This document shows, in pieces, positions 1 to 10,800 of a DNA stretch of 64,000 nt. The position numbers and the translations under genes were made by a program. Position 1 is the first letter of the stretch; every line of letters starts with the position of its first letter. The stretch is taken from contig NZ_CP117437.1 in NCBI RefSeq assembly GCF_030687535.1, positions 2,315,501 to 2,379,500 on the forward strand. The letters run 5' to 3'. Below the pieces are notes generated by a model, which was given only the letters and a program-made list of their open reading frames with translations, made no database searches and was not told the origin of the DNA. This DNA comes from Pseudomonas sp. FP2335 (GTDB lineage Bacteria; Pseudomonadota; Gammaproteobacteria; Pseudomonadales; Pseudomonadaceae).

Positions 1-71
1 CAATTATCGAGATCAACCAACTCGTCACCTGACCTACTGGCGAAACCCAATCCACATGCGGGAGCGTGCTG

Positions 72-161
72 GTGTGGGAGCGGGCTTGCTCGCGAATGCG
101 GTGGGTCAGATATGAATTCATTGACTGATCCACCGGATTCGCGAGCAAGCCCGCTCCCACA
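72..161. repeat. REP inverted pair
   Basis: Two facing copies of the Pseudomonas REP sequence (gtgggagcgggcttgctcgcg and its complement) separated by about 30 nt, able to form a long hairpin. It lies upstream of the DING gene. The same element recurs at about 14.5, 36.7, 44.5 and 49.5 kb, always between genes. Confidence 0.9.
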
Positions 162-260
162 TGGGTTATGTGTGTTCAGCACATTTATCGTGCTCCCGTT
201 CTACCTCGGGTTCCTCATTCCGTCACATCCCAAGGTCTATACGGCCTCCAGCCCCACTCG

Positions 261-278
261 CTGAAACCTCGCTGTCAC
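261..278 (+). promoter_or_regulatory. Pho-box-like direct repeat upstream of the DING gene
   Basis: CTGAAAC-CTCG-CTGTCAC has the 7-4-7 layout of a PhoB site (CTGTCAT repeats at 11-bp period), with the second unit 6/7 and the first 4/7. It lies about 230 bp upstream of the start codon, on the strand of a gene for a phosphate-binding protein. Direct control by PhoB is inferred. The rest of the 161-505 stretch shows no gene. Confidence 0.45.
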
Positions 279-505
279 CTGCGCCCAAACCGCTCAAAAT
301 CATGACCAAAACACCCGAGAATCTTTTTAAAAATCAAGGCGTTCCTCCCGAGGTTTTTTCCTACAACCGTCATCGGAAACTGCGAATTTCTCTCCCATGG
401 TTTTCACCCCTGGCCACCCCCGCACGACGGCTTGGGACCGAAGCCATGGCGTCATGCAAGAGCCATCTACCCCAAACGTACAAACACGACGAAAGGAGCT
501 TCTTC

Positions 506-1681
506 ATGTTTAAGCGCAACGTTCTCGCGGTATCAATGACCCTCGCTGCACTGTGCTCGGCACAAGCTGCATTCGCAGACGTAAACGGCGGCGGCGCCAC
601 TCTGCCTCAGCCGCTGTACCAGACTGCTGGCGTACTCACCACCGGCTTTGCCCCTTACATCGGCGTTGGCAGCGGCAAAGGCAAAGCGGCGTTCCTCAAC
701 AACGACTACAGCCAATTCGGCACCGGCACCAAGAACGTGCACTGGGCTGGCAGCGACTCCAAGCTGACGGTCGATGAACTGCTCAATTACAAGAACGGTC
801 ATGAAGCCGCGTGGGGCAAGCTGATCCAGGTACCTTCGGTGGCGACTTCGGTGGCCATTCCGTTCAACAAGGCAGGGACTGCTGCCGTTGACCTGAGTGT
901 CAACCAACTGTGCGGCGTGTTCTCCGGCCGTCTGACCGACTGGAGCCAGATCGCGGGTTCGGGCCGTACCGGCACGATCAAGGTTGTTTACCGCAGCGAA
1001 GCGAGCGGCACCACCGAACTGTTCACGCGCTTCCTCAACGCCAAGTGCGCCGAGACCGAGGCATTCGCTGTGACCACTAACTTTGCCCAGAGCTACGGCA
1101 ACGTGACCAAGAAGGTTCCAGCCGGTTCCGTTTCTGCCTCGGGCAGCCAAGCGGTAATGACTCTGTTGAACTCCACCGACGGTGCCATCACCTACATGAG
1201 CCCGGACTACGCGGCCACCACTCTGGCCGGTCTGGATGACGCGACCAAGGTTGCCAAGGTCAACGGCGTTTCCCCAGCACCTGCCAACGTATCTGCCGCC
1301 ATCGCCCTTGTACCGGTTCCGACTGGCACCAACGTCGCCAACCAGAACGCCTGGGTTCCAACCTTCGCCGCCGCTGCCAGCACTACCGACCCAAGCGTCG
1401 TCGCCTACCCGACTTCGGGCTACCCAATCCTGGGCTTCACCAACGTGATCTTCAGCCAGTGCTACGCCAACGCTGACCAGACCACCCAGGTCCGCAACTT
1501 CTTCACCCGTCACTACAACCTCAGCGCGTTCGGCAGCAACGATACCGCGATCCGCAACAACCGCTTCGTGCCTCTGCCAGACTCCTGGAAAACCGCGATC
1601 AACGATAACTTCCTGACCGCCACCAGCGCCCTGAGCATCGGCAAGTCCAACGTGTGCAACGGCATCGGTCGTCCGCTGTAA
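506..1681 (+). CDS. DING/PstS-like phosphate-binding protein
   Basis: Secreted or periplasmic phosphate-binding protein of the PstS superfamily, DING branch. The 391-residue product has a signal peptide (about residues 1-24, cleavage after AFA). The mature protein would begin DVNGGGATLP, a variant of the DINGGGATLP signature. Other family blocks include IGVGSGKGKAAF, HWAGSDSKL, CGVFSGR, YRSEASGTTELF and the C-terminal VCNGIGRPL. The reading frame stays open upstream to 161, but ATG 506 follows a good ribosome site (gaaaggagct) and begins the signal peptide. DING proteins bind phosphate and are induced by phosphate starvation. In P. aeruginosa relatives lie near the Hxc type II secretion genes, next to the pdtA region, so co-regulation fits. 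A strong terminator follows. Confidence 0.92.
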   Translation: MFKRNVLAVSMTLAALCSAQAAFADVNGGGATLPQPLYQTAGVLTTGFAPYIGVGSGKGKAAFLNNDYSQFGTGTKNVHWAGSDSKLTVDELLNYKNGHEAAWGKLIQVPSVATSVAIPFNKAGTAAVDLSVNQLCGVFSGRLTDWSQIAGSGRTGTIKVVYRSEASGTTELFTRFLNAKCAETEAFAVTTNFAQSYGNVTKKVPAGSVSASGSQAVMTLLNSTDGAITYMSPDYAATTLAGLDDATKVAKVNGVSPAPANVSAAIALVPVPTGTNVANQNAWVPTFAAAASTTDPSVVAYPTSGYPILGFTNVIFSQCYANADQTTQVRNFFTRHYNLSAFGSNDTAIRNNRFVPLPDSWKTAINDNFLTATSALSIGKSNVCNGIGRPL

Positions 1682-1707
1682 CCCCGCTTCAACGACCCGC
1701 AACACCG

Positions 1708-1742
1708 ATCAGCAACGGCCTGTGCCGTTGCTGATTTTTTTT
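1708..1742 (+). terminator. Rho-independent terminator after the DING gene
   Basis: Perfect 12-bp stem (atcagcaacggc / gccgttgctgat) with a CTGT loop and a run of eight T. It separates the DING transcript from pdtA. Confidence 0.93.
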
Positions 1743-1758
1743 GCGTTAGCAGCCCTTT

Positions 1759-1776
1759 ATGAACTTTGCATGACAG
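1759..1776. promoter_or_regulatory. Pho-box-like repeat in the pdtA promoter
   Basis: ATGAACT-TTGC-ATGACAG is a 7-4-7 direct repeat; its complement reads CTGTCAT-N4-AGTTCAT, close to the PhoB site. It starts a block of about 34 nt (to 1792) that recurs at 14700-14733 before phdA. In P. aeruginosa the homologous promoters need PhoB plus the ECF sigma factor VreI. The -10 element was not assigned. Confidence 0.6.
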
Positions 1777-1863
1777 AAGTTCAGTCGCGCCCCTCGCCAA
1801 CCGCCTAACCCTCATACGTGAGCATGTCTTGCCCCTGGGCAACTACAAAGAAGGAAGATCCAG

Positions 1864-4800
1864 ATGGTCCGCTGCAAACCAACGGTTCACCGCAAAGCCC
1901 AGCCCGTGTTGTTGCTCAAGCCCCTGGCGCAGGCCATTGCCTTGTTGATGGTGGCGGGCAACGCCCAGGCGGCGTCGGCGTTCAGTTCCGGCTGGTTTGC
2001 CGATAAGGGCGCGTCCCAGGCGGCCACGGCGGCGCGTACCAGTGGGCAGGTGTCGGGCATTCCGACCTTGAACCAGCAGGCGCGGGCCAATCAGCAGTTG
2101 GCGCGTTCGATCAGCACGCTGAACACCAGCGTCGCGGCGATTGCCGCGCAGCAGGCGGCGCAAGCGGCCGGGCGGCAGGCGGCATTGGGGCAGGTGTCGA
2201 CGATTCCCGATGGCTTGGGCAAGGGCGGTTTGCAGGTCGACAACAGCCTGACCCAGGGCTGGACCAACGCCAAGGGCCCGACCCAGACCCAGGCCGGCGG
2301 CAAGACCACGGTGAACATCGAGCAGACCGCCGACAAGGCGATCCTCAACTGGGAGACGTTCAACGTCGGGCGCAACACCACGGTGGACTTCCAGCAGCAG
2401 TCCAACTGGGCGCTGCTCAACCGCGTCAATGATCCGAATGCGCGCCCGAGTGAAATCCAGGGCCAGATCAACGGCGCCGGCACGGTCATGATCATGAACC
2501 GCAACGGCGTGGTGTTCAGCGGCACCAGCCAGGTCAATGTGCGCAACCTGGTGGCGGCGGCGGCGAACATCACCGATGAGCAGTTCACCCAGCGCGGCAT
2601 TTACGTCGATGCCAACGGCACCCAGCCGACGTTTACCGATGCGGCCGGCAAGGTTGAAGTCCAGCGCGGCGCAGTGATCCAGACCCACAACGCCGCCACG
2701 TCCACCGATGCCGGCGGCTATGCCTTGCTGCTTGGTTCCGAGGTGGACAACGCCGGTACGATCATCACCGCCAAGGGCCAGACCACCCTGGCGGCGGGTG
2801 ACAGCTTTTACATCCGCAAAGGTGTCGGCACCGCCGGCAACGAGCGTTCCACCACCCGTGGCAACGAAGTGGCGGCTGGCCTCAACGCTGGCAGCACGGC
2901 GGGCAAGGTCAGCAACAACGGCCTGATCATGGCCTCCACCGGCGACATCACCCTGACCGGCCACCAGGTCGCGCAGAACGGCGTGGCCCTGGCCAGCACC
3001 TCGGTGGATACGCGCGGGACTATCCACTTGCTCAACGCGGCCACTGACACCACTGGCAGTGTCACCCTGGGCGAAGGCAGCACTACCGCGATCCTGCTGG
3101 ATGCCAGCGCCAGCACCGCGCTCAACAGCCAGCAGGCCAACGGCCTGAGCAAGTTCGATGGCCTGGCCGCCAACCTGATCAACGGGCAGTTCAATCACCT
3201 CAGCGCCGTGGCCGACCGCAGCGACCAATCACGGGTCGAGATCGTCAGCGGCGGCACGGTGGACTTCCAGAACGGCTCGATCACCCTCGCCACTGGCGGG
3301 CAGGTCGCCGTCAGCGCCGGGCAACGCAGCCTGGTGCGCGACGGCGCGAAGATCGATGTGTCGGGCGCGGTCGGCGTCAAGGTGGCGATGGAAGCCAACA
3401 ACATCAAGATCAACGTGCAGGGCAACGAGCAGCGCGATGCGGTGGTCAACCGCGATGGCGGGCAACTGATCAACAACGACGTGTGGGTCGACCTGCGTGA
3501 GCTGGTGTTTGTCCCGGCCGGCACCAACGGCTATACGACGGATCGCTGGTACACCGCGGGCGGCTTGCTCGAAGTCGGTGGCTACCTCGGCACCCAGGGC
3601 CACTCGGTGGGCGAGTGGATGGCCCAGGGCGGCACTGTGACATTTACCGGCAAGGACGTGGTGACCCAGCAGGGCGCGCAGATCAACCTGTCGGGCGGCA
3701 CCGTGGATGTGCAGGCCGGCAAGATCCGCCTGACCTGGCTCAAGGGGCCGGACGGGCGTTTGTACGAGCTGTCGAAGGCACCGGGCGACATTCTCTACTC
3801 CGGCGTCTACAAGGGTTTTGAAGACACCAGTGCGCGCTGGGGCCAGACCGATTACTACTACAACCCCCTGATCGCCCAGCAAAGCCGCCAGGAGTCCGGT
3901 TACACCGTGGGCCGCGATGCCGGCAAGCTGGTGATCGGCACGTCAGGCGCGGTGTTGGAAGGCCAGATTCTCAGCGACGTGTTCCAGGGTGATCGCCAGA
4001 CCCGGGCACCGGCGCTCAACCTTGACGGTTATCAGCAATCCCAGAAAGCGCTGGCCCAGCGGGCGCAGTTGATCATCGGGCAATACACGCCGATCTATGA
4101 CAAAACCACCGGCACCCTGCGTTATGGTCTGACGCCGATGGCGGAGCAGGTGCTGATCGAGCAGTCCGCGCAAAAGATCGCCGCCGGTATGGACTTGAGC
4201 ACGGCATTGCCCGCCGAGCGTCAAGGCGCGGTGGTGCTGGACGCCGATCAACTCAATGGCTTCCAGCTGGGCGCGATCAAGCTCGGTGCCAAGCAGGGCA
4301 TCGCCGTCAATGGCGCACTCAACGTCGCCGATGGCGGCGACATCACCCTCTACGCACCGCGTGTCGAGGTGAACGCAAACCTGACTGCCCACGGCGGCAG
4401 CCTGAATCTGGGCAACGTGCTCAACCAGGTCAATCTCAACGGCAACAACGCCGTGGCCGACGTGATCCTGGCGGGCAGCGGGCAGATCGACGTGGCCGAG
4501 GGCGTCAAGCTGGACGCCTCGGGGCGCTGGAACAATCTGCTGCTGGACCCTGCCGGTGGCGGCAACGGTGTGGCGTACGTGAACGGCGGCAAGGTCTCGC
4601 TGCGCAGCAGCGGCGATGTGAGCCTTGGTGCGGGCAGCCTGGTGGAGGTGTCCTCCGGGGCCACACTTGGCGTCGATCGCAGTGTCAACGCTGGCAAAGG
4701 CGGCAGCGCCACCCTGAGCGCCCTGGGCGCGTTGAGCCTCCAGGGCGAGGTGCGCGGTTACGGTGTGAGTGGCGGTGGCACCCTGGCCTTGCAGAGCCAG

Positions 4801-7800
4801 AAGGTGTTGATTGGCGAAAGTGCCGATCCCCTCGCCACCGGCACGTTGCAATTGGCCGGGGACTTTTTCAACAAGGGCTTTTCGGCCTACGACATCACTG
4901 GCAATGAAGGGCTGCTCGTCGCCGACGGCACCCAGGTTGACGTGACGGTGCCGGTCTTGCACCTGGGTGACCAGGCGAGTACCGCGCCCAGTGGCAGTGA
5001 CCCCGCCAGCGCCATGGCGCGCTGGCTGCCCGAGTTGTATCAGCCGGACGCCGTCAAAGGCGTGCTGACCCCACGGCGCGGCGCCAGCTTGAACCTGACC
5101 GCCGGCAACCCGTACATCACGGCTGACAAACTGGCGACCACGGCCCTGACCGTTGGCCAGGGTGCAGTGATCAACGTCGACCCGCGCCAGGCCATCAACC
5201 TGCGCAGCGTTGGCCAGTTGACCCTCAACGGTACACTCAACGCCTGGGGCGGCAACGTCAGCCTGGGCGGCCTGGCGGTGACCCCGCAGGTGCTGTTGCA
5301 GGCGAATGCCGAAGGGCATGGCCGCTCGATCTGGCTGGGTGAACAGGCCGTGGTCGATGTGTCGGCCCGCGCCGTCAGCGCCGTGGACAACCAAGGGCGC
5401 CGCTACGGCGTGGTGGACGCCGGTGGCAAGATCCGCATCGGTGGCGATCTTGACCTGACCACCGGCGTCGCCAGCGCCAGCGACCTGTTTGTGGTGGTGC
5501 GTGACGGGGCGCGCCTGGAAGCGTCCGGCACCCAGGCCACACTGAATGTAGCGGGGCAGGGCACGGTGCAGGTCGCCAGCAACGGCGGCACCATCAGCCT
5601 GGCCTCCAACAACGGCCTGTACCTGGATGGCAGTTTTGTCGCCCGCGCCGGTGGCGTGGGGGCGGCGGGTGGTAGCCTGGTCGTCGCGTTGCAGAGCCCG
5701 AACTACCTCAAGCAGTACGCCAGTAACCGGGTACTCAACGGCCGCGAGTTGATCATCAGCCAGACCCACCAGCCCCTGAATCTGGCGGACACCGCCGAGG
5801 CCGCCGCCGACAGCCTGGTCTATGGGCATGCGCGGCTCGGAGCGGACCAAATCAGCGCGGGTGGTTTTGACAACCTGGCGCTGATGAGCAATGGCCTGAT
5901 GAGCTTCGATGGCGACGTGAACATCGCCATGGGGCAGAGCCTGCGCCTGTTCAGCGCCGCGTATAACCTCAGTGAAGGTGCCGCCGCTGGTTCACGGATC
6001 AACCTGTCGGCGCCGTATCTGTTGCTGGCCGGTCTGACGACGCAGACCCTGGACCCGAACGTGCGCCCGACCATCAACCTGGGCAAGCCGTCTCAGCTCG
6101 CCACGGCGGCGCAGTTCAATGCTGGTGGCGATCTGATTGATGTGCGCGACAACGTGGTGTTTGGCATGAAGGGCAGCCTGTACCAGGCCGACGCCAGCCT
6201 GATCACGGTTGAGCGGCGCGGTTTTGATCAGGTGAACCTCACCAGTCAGGGCGACTTGCGCTTCCTGGCGGGTAGCGTTGAAAACGCTATCGTCGCCGGT
6301 ATCAACACGCAGTTGCTGACCCAAGGCGACATGACTCTGCGCGCTGCGCAACTCTACCCGGCCACCGAAGTCGGTGCGCGTATCGTCGCCGGCTATTTGG
6401 GCGATTCATCCACCGTTGCCCTTGGCCTGGATTTTGACCCCTTGCGCACGTTGACCATCGGCCGTGTCGGCAGCACCGATGCACCGCTGCCTTATTCGGT
6501 GTTCGGCCACCTGCAACTGGGTGCCGCAAACATTATCCAGGGGGGCGTGGTACGCGCTCCGCTGGGGCTGATCGATATTGGCAGCACGGGCAGCGAGCGC
6601 GTGCAGTTGCTGCCGGGCAGCCTCACGTCGGCGAGTGGCAAGGGCCTGGTGATGCCGTTTGGCGGCACGGTGGACGGCCAGGTCTACCGCTATAACGGCA
6701 AGCAAGTGGTGTTTGTCGGGCAAGGCGGGCTCAGTGCCAGCGGTCAGGATCTGGGGATTGGCGTGATCCTGGGCGGCAAGACCGTCGCCGTGCTGCCCGA
6801 TGCCACCGTGGACCTGTCCGGCGGCGGCGAATTGCTGGGTGCCGGGTTTGTGTCCGGGCGCGGCGGCTCCACCGATGCGCGCTACAACCCGCTGGTGCAA
6901 GTGGGCGCCAACGGTGGGTTCAGCCTGCCGGGCCTGTCCACCAACCCGATCTACGCGATTGTGCCGGGGGTGCAGCCCGTTGCCGCGCCTGTGGCGGGGG
7001 AGGCTGGGGCGGTCACGCCGTTGGTTGGCCAGCAAGTCACGATCGGCGCCGGTATACCGGGGCTGCCCGCCGGAACTTACACGCTGATGCCATCGACCTA
7101 CGCGTTACTGCCCGGGGCCTATCGCGTTGAAATGAACGGTTTGGCTGGCTTGGGCGGCGATGGCGCGACCCAATTGATGCGCAACGGTTCGTGGAGCACG
7201 GCCGGGCGCTTGTCGATTGCCAATACCGGAATCAGCGACAACGTTGCCAGTCAATTGATCCTGACGTCGGCCGATACACTGCGCCGCTATTCCCAGTACA
7301 ACGAAACCAGCTATGCGCAGTTCGCCAGGGCGGACGCGGCAAAAATCGGCGTGCCACGCCCCATGCTTGAGGTGGATGCCAAGACCTTGAAACTGGCCTT
7401 GCGCACCGGTGGTGGTGCGGATGCATTTTCATTCCAGGGTATTGGCCGCTTCGGTGCAGCGCAGGAGGGTTATGGCGGTACGGTAACGGTAGTCGACACG
7501 ACCCGTGGTGGCATTGAAGTAGTGGGCGCAGATCGGGCGGCGACCCAGGGTTTTGCAGGGATCACCTTGCGGGCTGACAGCCTCAATGCACTGGGGGCAT
7601 CGCGCCTGGTCGTCGGGGGCATGACCAGCGTCACGTATGGCCAGTCTGGCAACTTCATCACGTTGGTGGATGGGGTGAACGGCGCCCGCAGCAACATTGT
7701 GCTGCGTGAAGGCGCGACGTTGGCTGCGCCTGAAGTGTTCCTGGTCAGTCAAACCGGCTCGATCGTCGTTGAGCAGGGCGCTTCGATCAACACTATCGGC

Positions 7801-10800
7801 CGAGGCAACGCGGGCTACGACGCCCGTGACGGTTTTATCTACAAGGTCACCAACATGCTGGCGGTGTCCAACGGCCTGCTCAATGTGATCGCGGCGCCGG
7901 GCATTGGTGGCGAGGTTAGTGGGGGCATCAGCATCGGCACCTGTAGCACCAGCCCTTGCAGTGGGCAGACCGGGCTGTATTCCGAAGGCAGTATCGTCGC
8001 TTTGACCGACGCCTCGTTTGCACTGGGCGATCAAGTGCGCTACGGCACGCGTCACCTCAACCTGGGGGTCAGTGCGATCAACCTTGGCAGCGCCGCTGCG
8101 CTCGCCGCCGCAGAAGCCGCGAATCAACGGCCGGCAGGCCTCACGTTGTCCCAGGCACTGCTTGACCGTCTGCTGCAGGGCGATACCCAGTTCGGCGCGC
8201 CGGCCCTGGAGACCCTGCAACTCTCGGCCCGTGACAGCTTCAATTTCTACGGCAGCACCTCGCTGGATACTTATGACCCCCTGACCGGCAAATCGCGGTT
8301 GAGCAACCTGATGATCTCCACGCCGGCGATCTATGGCGCCGGCGGTGCCAACGATGTGGCCAGCATCCACACCGCCAACCTGATCTGGCAAGGCGCGACC
8401 AACCCGGCGGGTGCCGTGGTCAGCGGCGGCGCGGGCACCGGCAGCGGGCGCCTGGACATCAACGCCGACCGCATCGAATTCGGTTACGGCAGCTTTGCCC
8501 AGCCGAGCACGACCCTGAACTTCGACCGCCTGGCGCTGGGCTTTGCCAACGTCAATCTGAACGCCAGTGAACGCATCACCGCCAACCACAAGGGCAGCCT
8601 GTCGGTCTATCAACAGCAGGGTGCCTATGACGCGGTGAAGGGTTTCACCTACACAGGCGGTAACCTGAATATCCTCACGCCGCTGATGACCGGTGCCGCT
8701 GGCTCAGTCAACCGCATCACTGCCGGTGGCGCGATTGATGTGGCGGCGTCTGCCGGGGCACGCGGCAAGGCCGAGGGGCAGGGTGCCGAATTGTCCTTGA
8801 ACGGCGACAGCATTCGTCTGGCGGGCGCCGTGGTGCTGCCGAGCGGCAAGGTCAGCCTTGCAGCGCGGGGTGATGTGCAGTTGACGGACGCGGCGTTGAT
8901 TGATGTCGCCGGGCGTGCGATCACCTTCAACGATGTGACCAAGTACGGCTGGGGCGGCGACGTCACCCTCGACAGCCGCACCGGCAATATCCATCAAGCG
9001 GCAGGCTCGACCATCGACCTGTCGGCCCAGTACAACCAGGCGGGCACGCTGCGGGCCGTGGCGCTGGATGCGGCGGGCGGGATCGTCGACCTGCAAGGCA
9101 CGCTCCTGGGCAGCAGCAGCGGCTACTACGACGCGGGCGGCACCTTGATGCCTTATCTGGCGGGCAGCGTGCAGATCCAGGCCCAGCGCCTGGGCAGCAG
9201 CGGTGTGCTGGACCAGCAGTTTGCCGACCTCAACAGCCGCCTCAACATCGGCCAGGTGTTCGGCGCGCGCAGCTTCCAACTCAAGCAAGGCAACTTGACC
9301 ATCGGCAACGGCCTCAAGGCCGGCAACATCAGCGTCTCGGTAGACAACGGCAGCCTGCGTGTCACTGGCCTGGTGGATGCCAGCGGTGAACGCGTGGGCA
9401 GCATCAACCTGGCCGGCAAGCACGGCTTGAGCCTGGACGGCAGTGCCGTGCTGGATGCCCACGGCAGCAAACTGCGGGTGGACAGCTACGGCAAGATCAT
9501 CGACTCGCCGAACCGTGCCATGGTGGTGCTCGGCTCCGGCGACGGGCGCTTGACCCTCGCCGATGGCGTGCGCATCGACCTGCGTCACGGCACCGCCGGT
9601 TCGACCCACAACGACGGGCTCGCGCGTGGCAGCCTTGAATTGAACGCGCCACGGCTGATCAATGCCGATGGCAGCAGCAACGACATCGACATCGACGCCC
9701 GTGGCCGCCTGGCAATCCAGGGCGCACGCTCGATCACGCTCAACGGCATGGCCACATACGACGATGCGCCCGTGATCAACGACCCGACGGCCAGCGGGCG
9801 ACCTTATCAGCAGATCGACCAGGCTTACCTGGATGGCAAGCACGCACTGAGCACGGCGTTTATCAACGCGGCCTTGCTCAACTCGGACTTGCTCAACAAC
9901 AAGCTCGCCGGGCTCAACAACAGCACGTATGCCGATACGTTCCATCTGCGCCCAGGGGTGCAAATCGTCAGCAGCACCCCGGACGGTGACCTGGTGGTAC
10001 AGGGCGACCTGGACCTGTCCGGCTATCGCTACGCCAGCCTCAACCCGCACACCCGGCAGACCTCGGTGTACGGTTCCGGTGAAGCGGGCAGCCTGACCCT
10101 GCGCGCGGGCGGCGACCTGAGCGTTTACGGCAGCATCAACGATGGCTTTGCACCGCCGCCGGAAACCGTGGATGACAAGGGCTGGGTATTGTTGCCCGGC
10201 AAAGACTTCAGCGGCGGCGATATCGTCGTGCCGGGCAACGGCGTGACCCTGGCCGATGGCACGGCGTTCCCGGCGGGCAGTACGTTGAACTACGACCTGC
10301 CGATCAAGGGCCTGACGGTCGCGGCCGGCACGCGCTTGCCGACGACAGCGGTGTTGGATCAGGCGCTGGTATTGCCTGCCGGTACGGTATTGGCGGCGGC
10401 AGTACGGGATGCGTCGGGCAATGTGGTGTATGCCGCCGGCACGTTGCTCGGCGAGGCCACCACGCTGCAACCGGGCACCCAGCTGGACGCCGGCACGCTG
10501 CTGAGCCAGGGCACGGCCTTGCGCAACATGCTCTGGCCCAAAGGTGTGCCACTGCCGCAGGTGCATCAGGGCACGCTCTCCACCAGTGTCGTTCTGCTCG
10601 ACGGTAGTCGCGCCTTGCCACGCGGGGCGTTGATCCCGGCCGGTACCAACATCAAGCTGCCCGACGGGGTTGAATCGGTCCAACTGCGTCCGGAAGTGGC
10701 GGGGCGTCAGGGCAAGCTGTGGGCCATTGCGCCGATGCTGGCCGAGGGGTCGCAATCCTGGTCACTGCGTCTGGTGGCGGGCGCCGACACCGACGCGGCG

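Noticed and set aside
161..505. N-terminal extension of the DING protein to 161
   Set aside because: It starts within the REP region, has no ribosome site and would place residues before the signal peptide. The ATG at 506 has a good ribosome site and starts the signal peptide.
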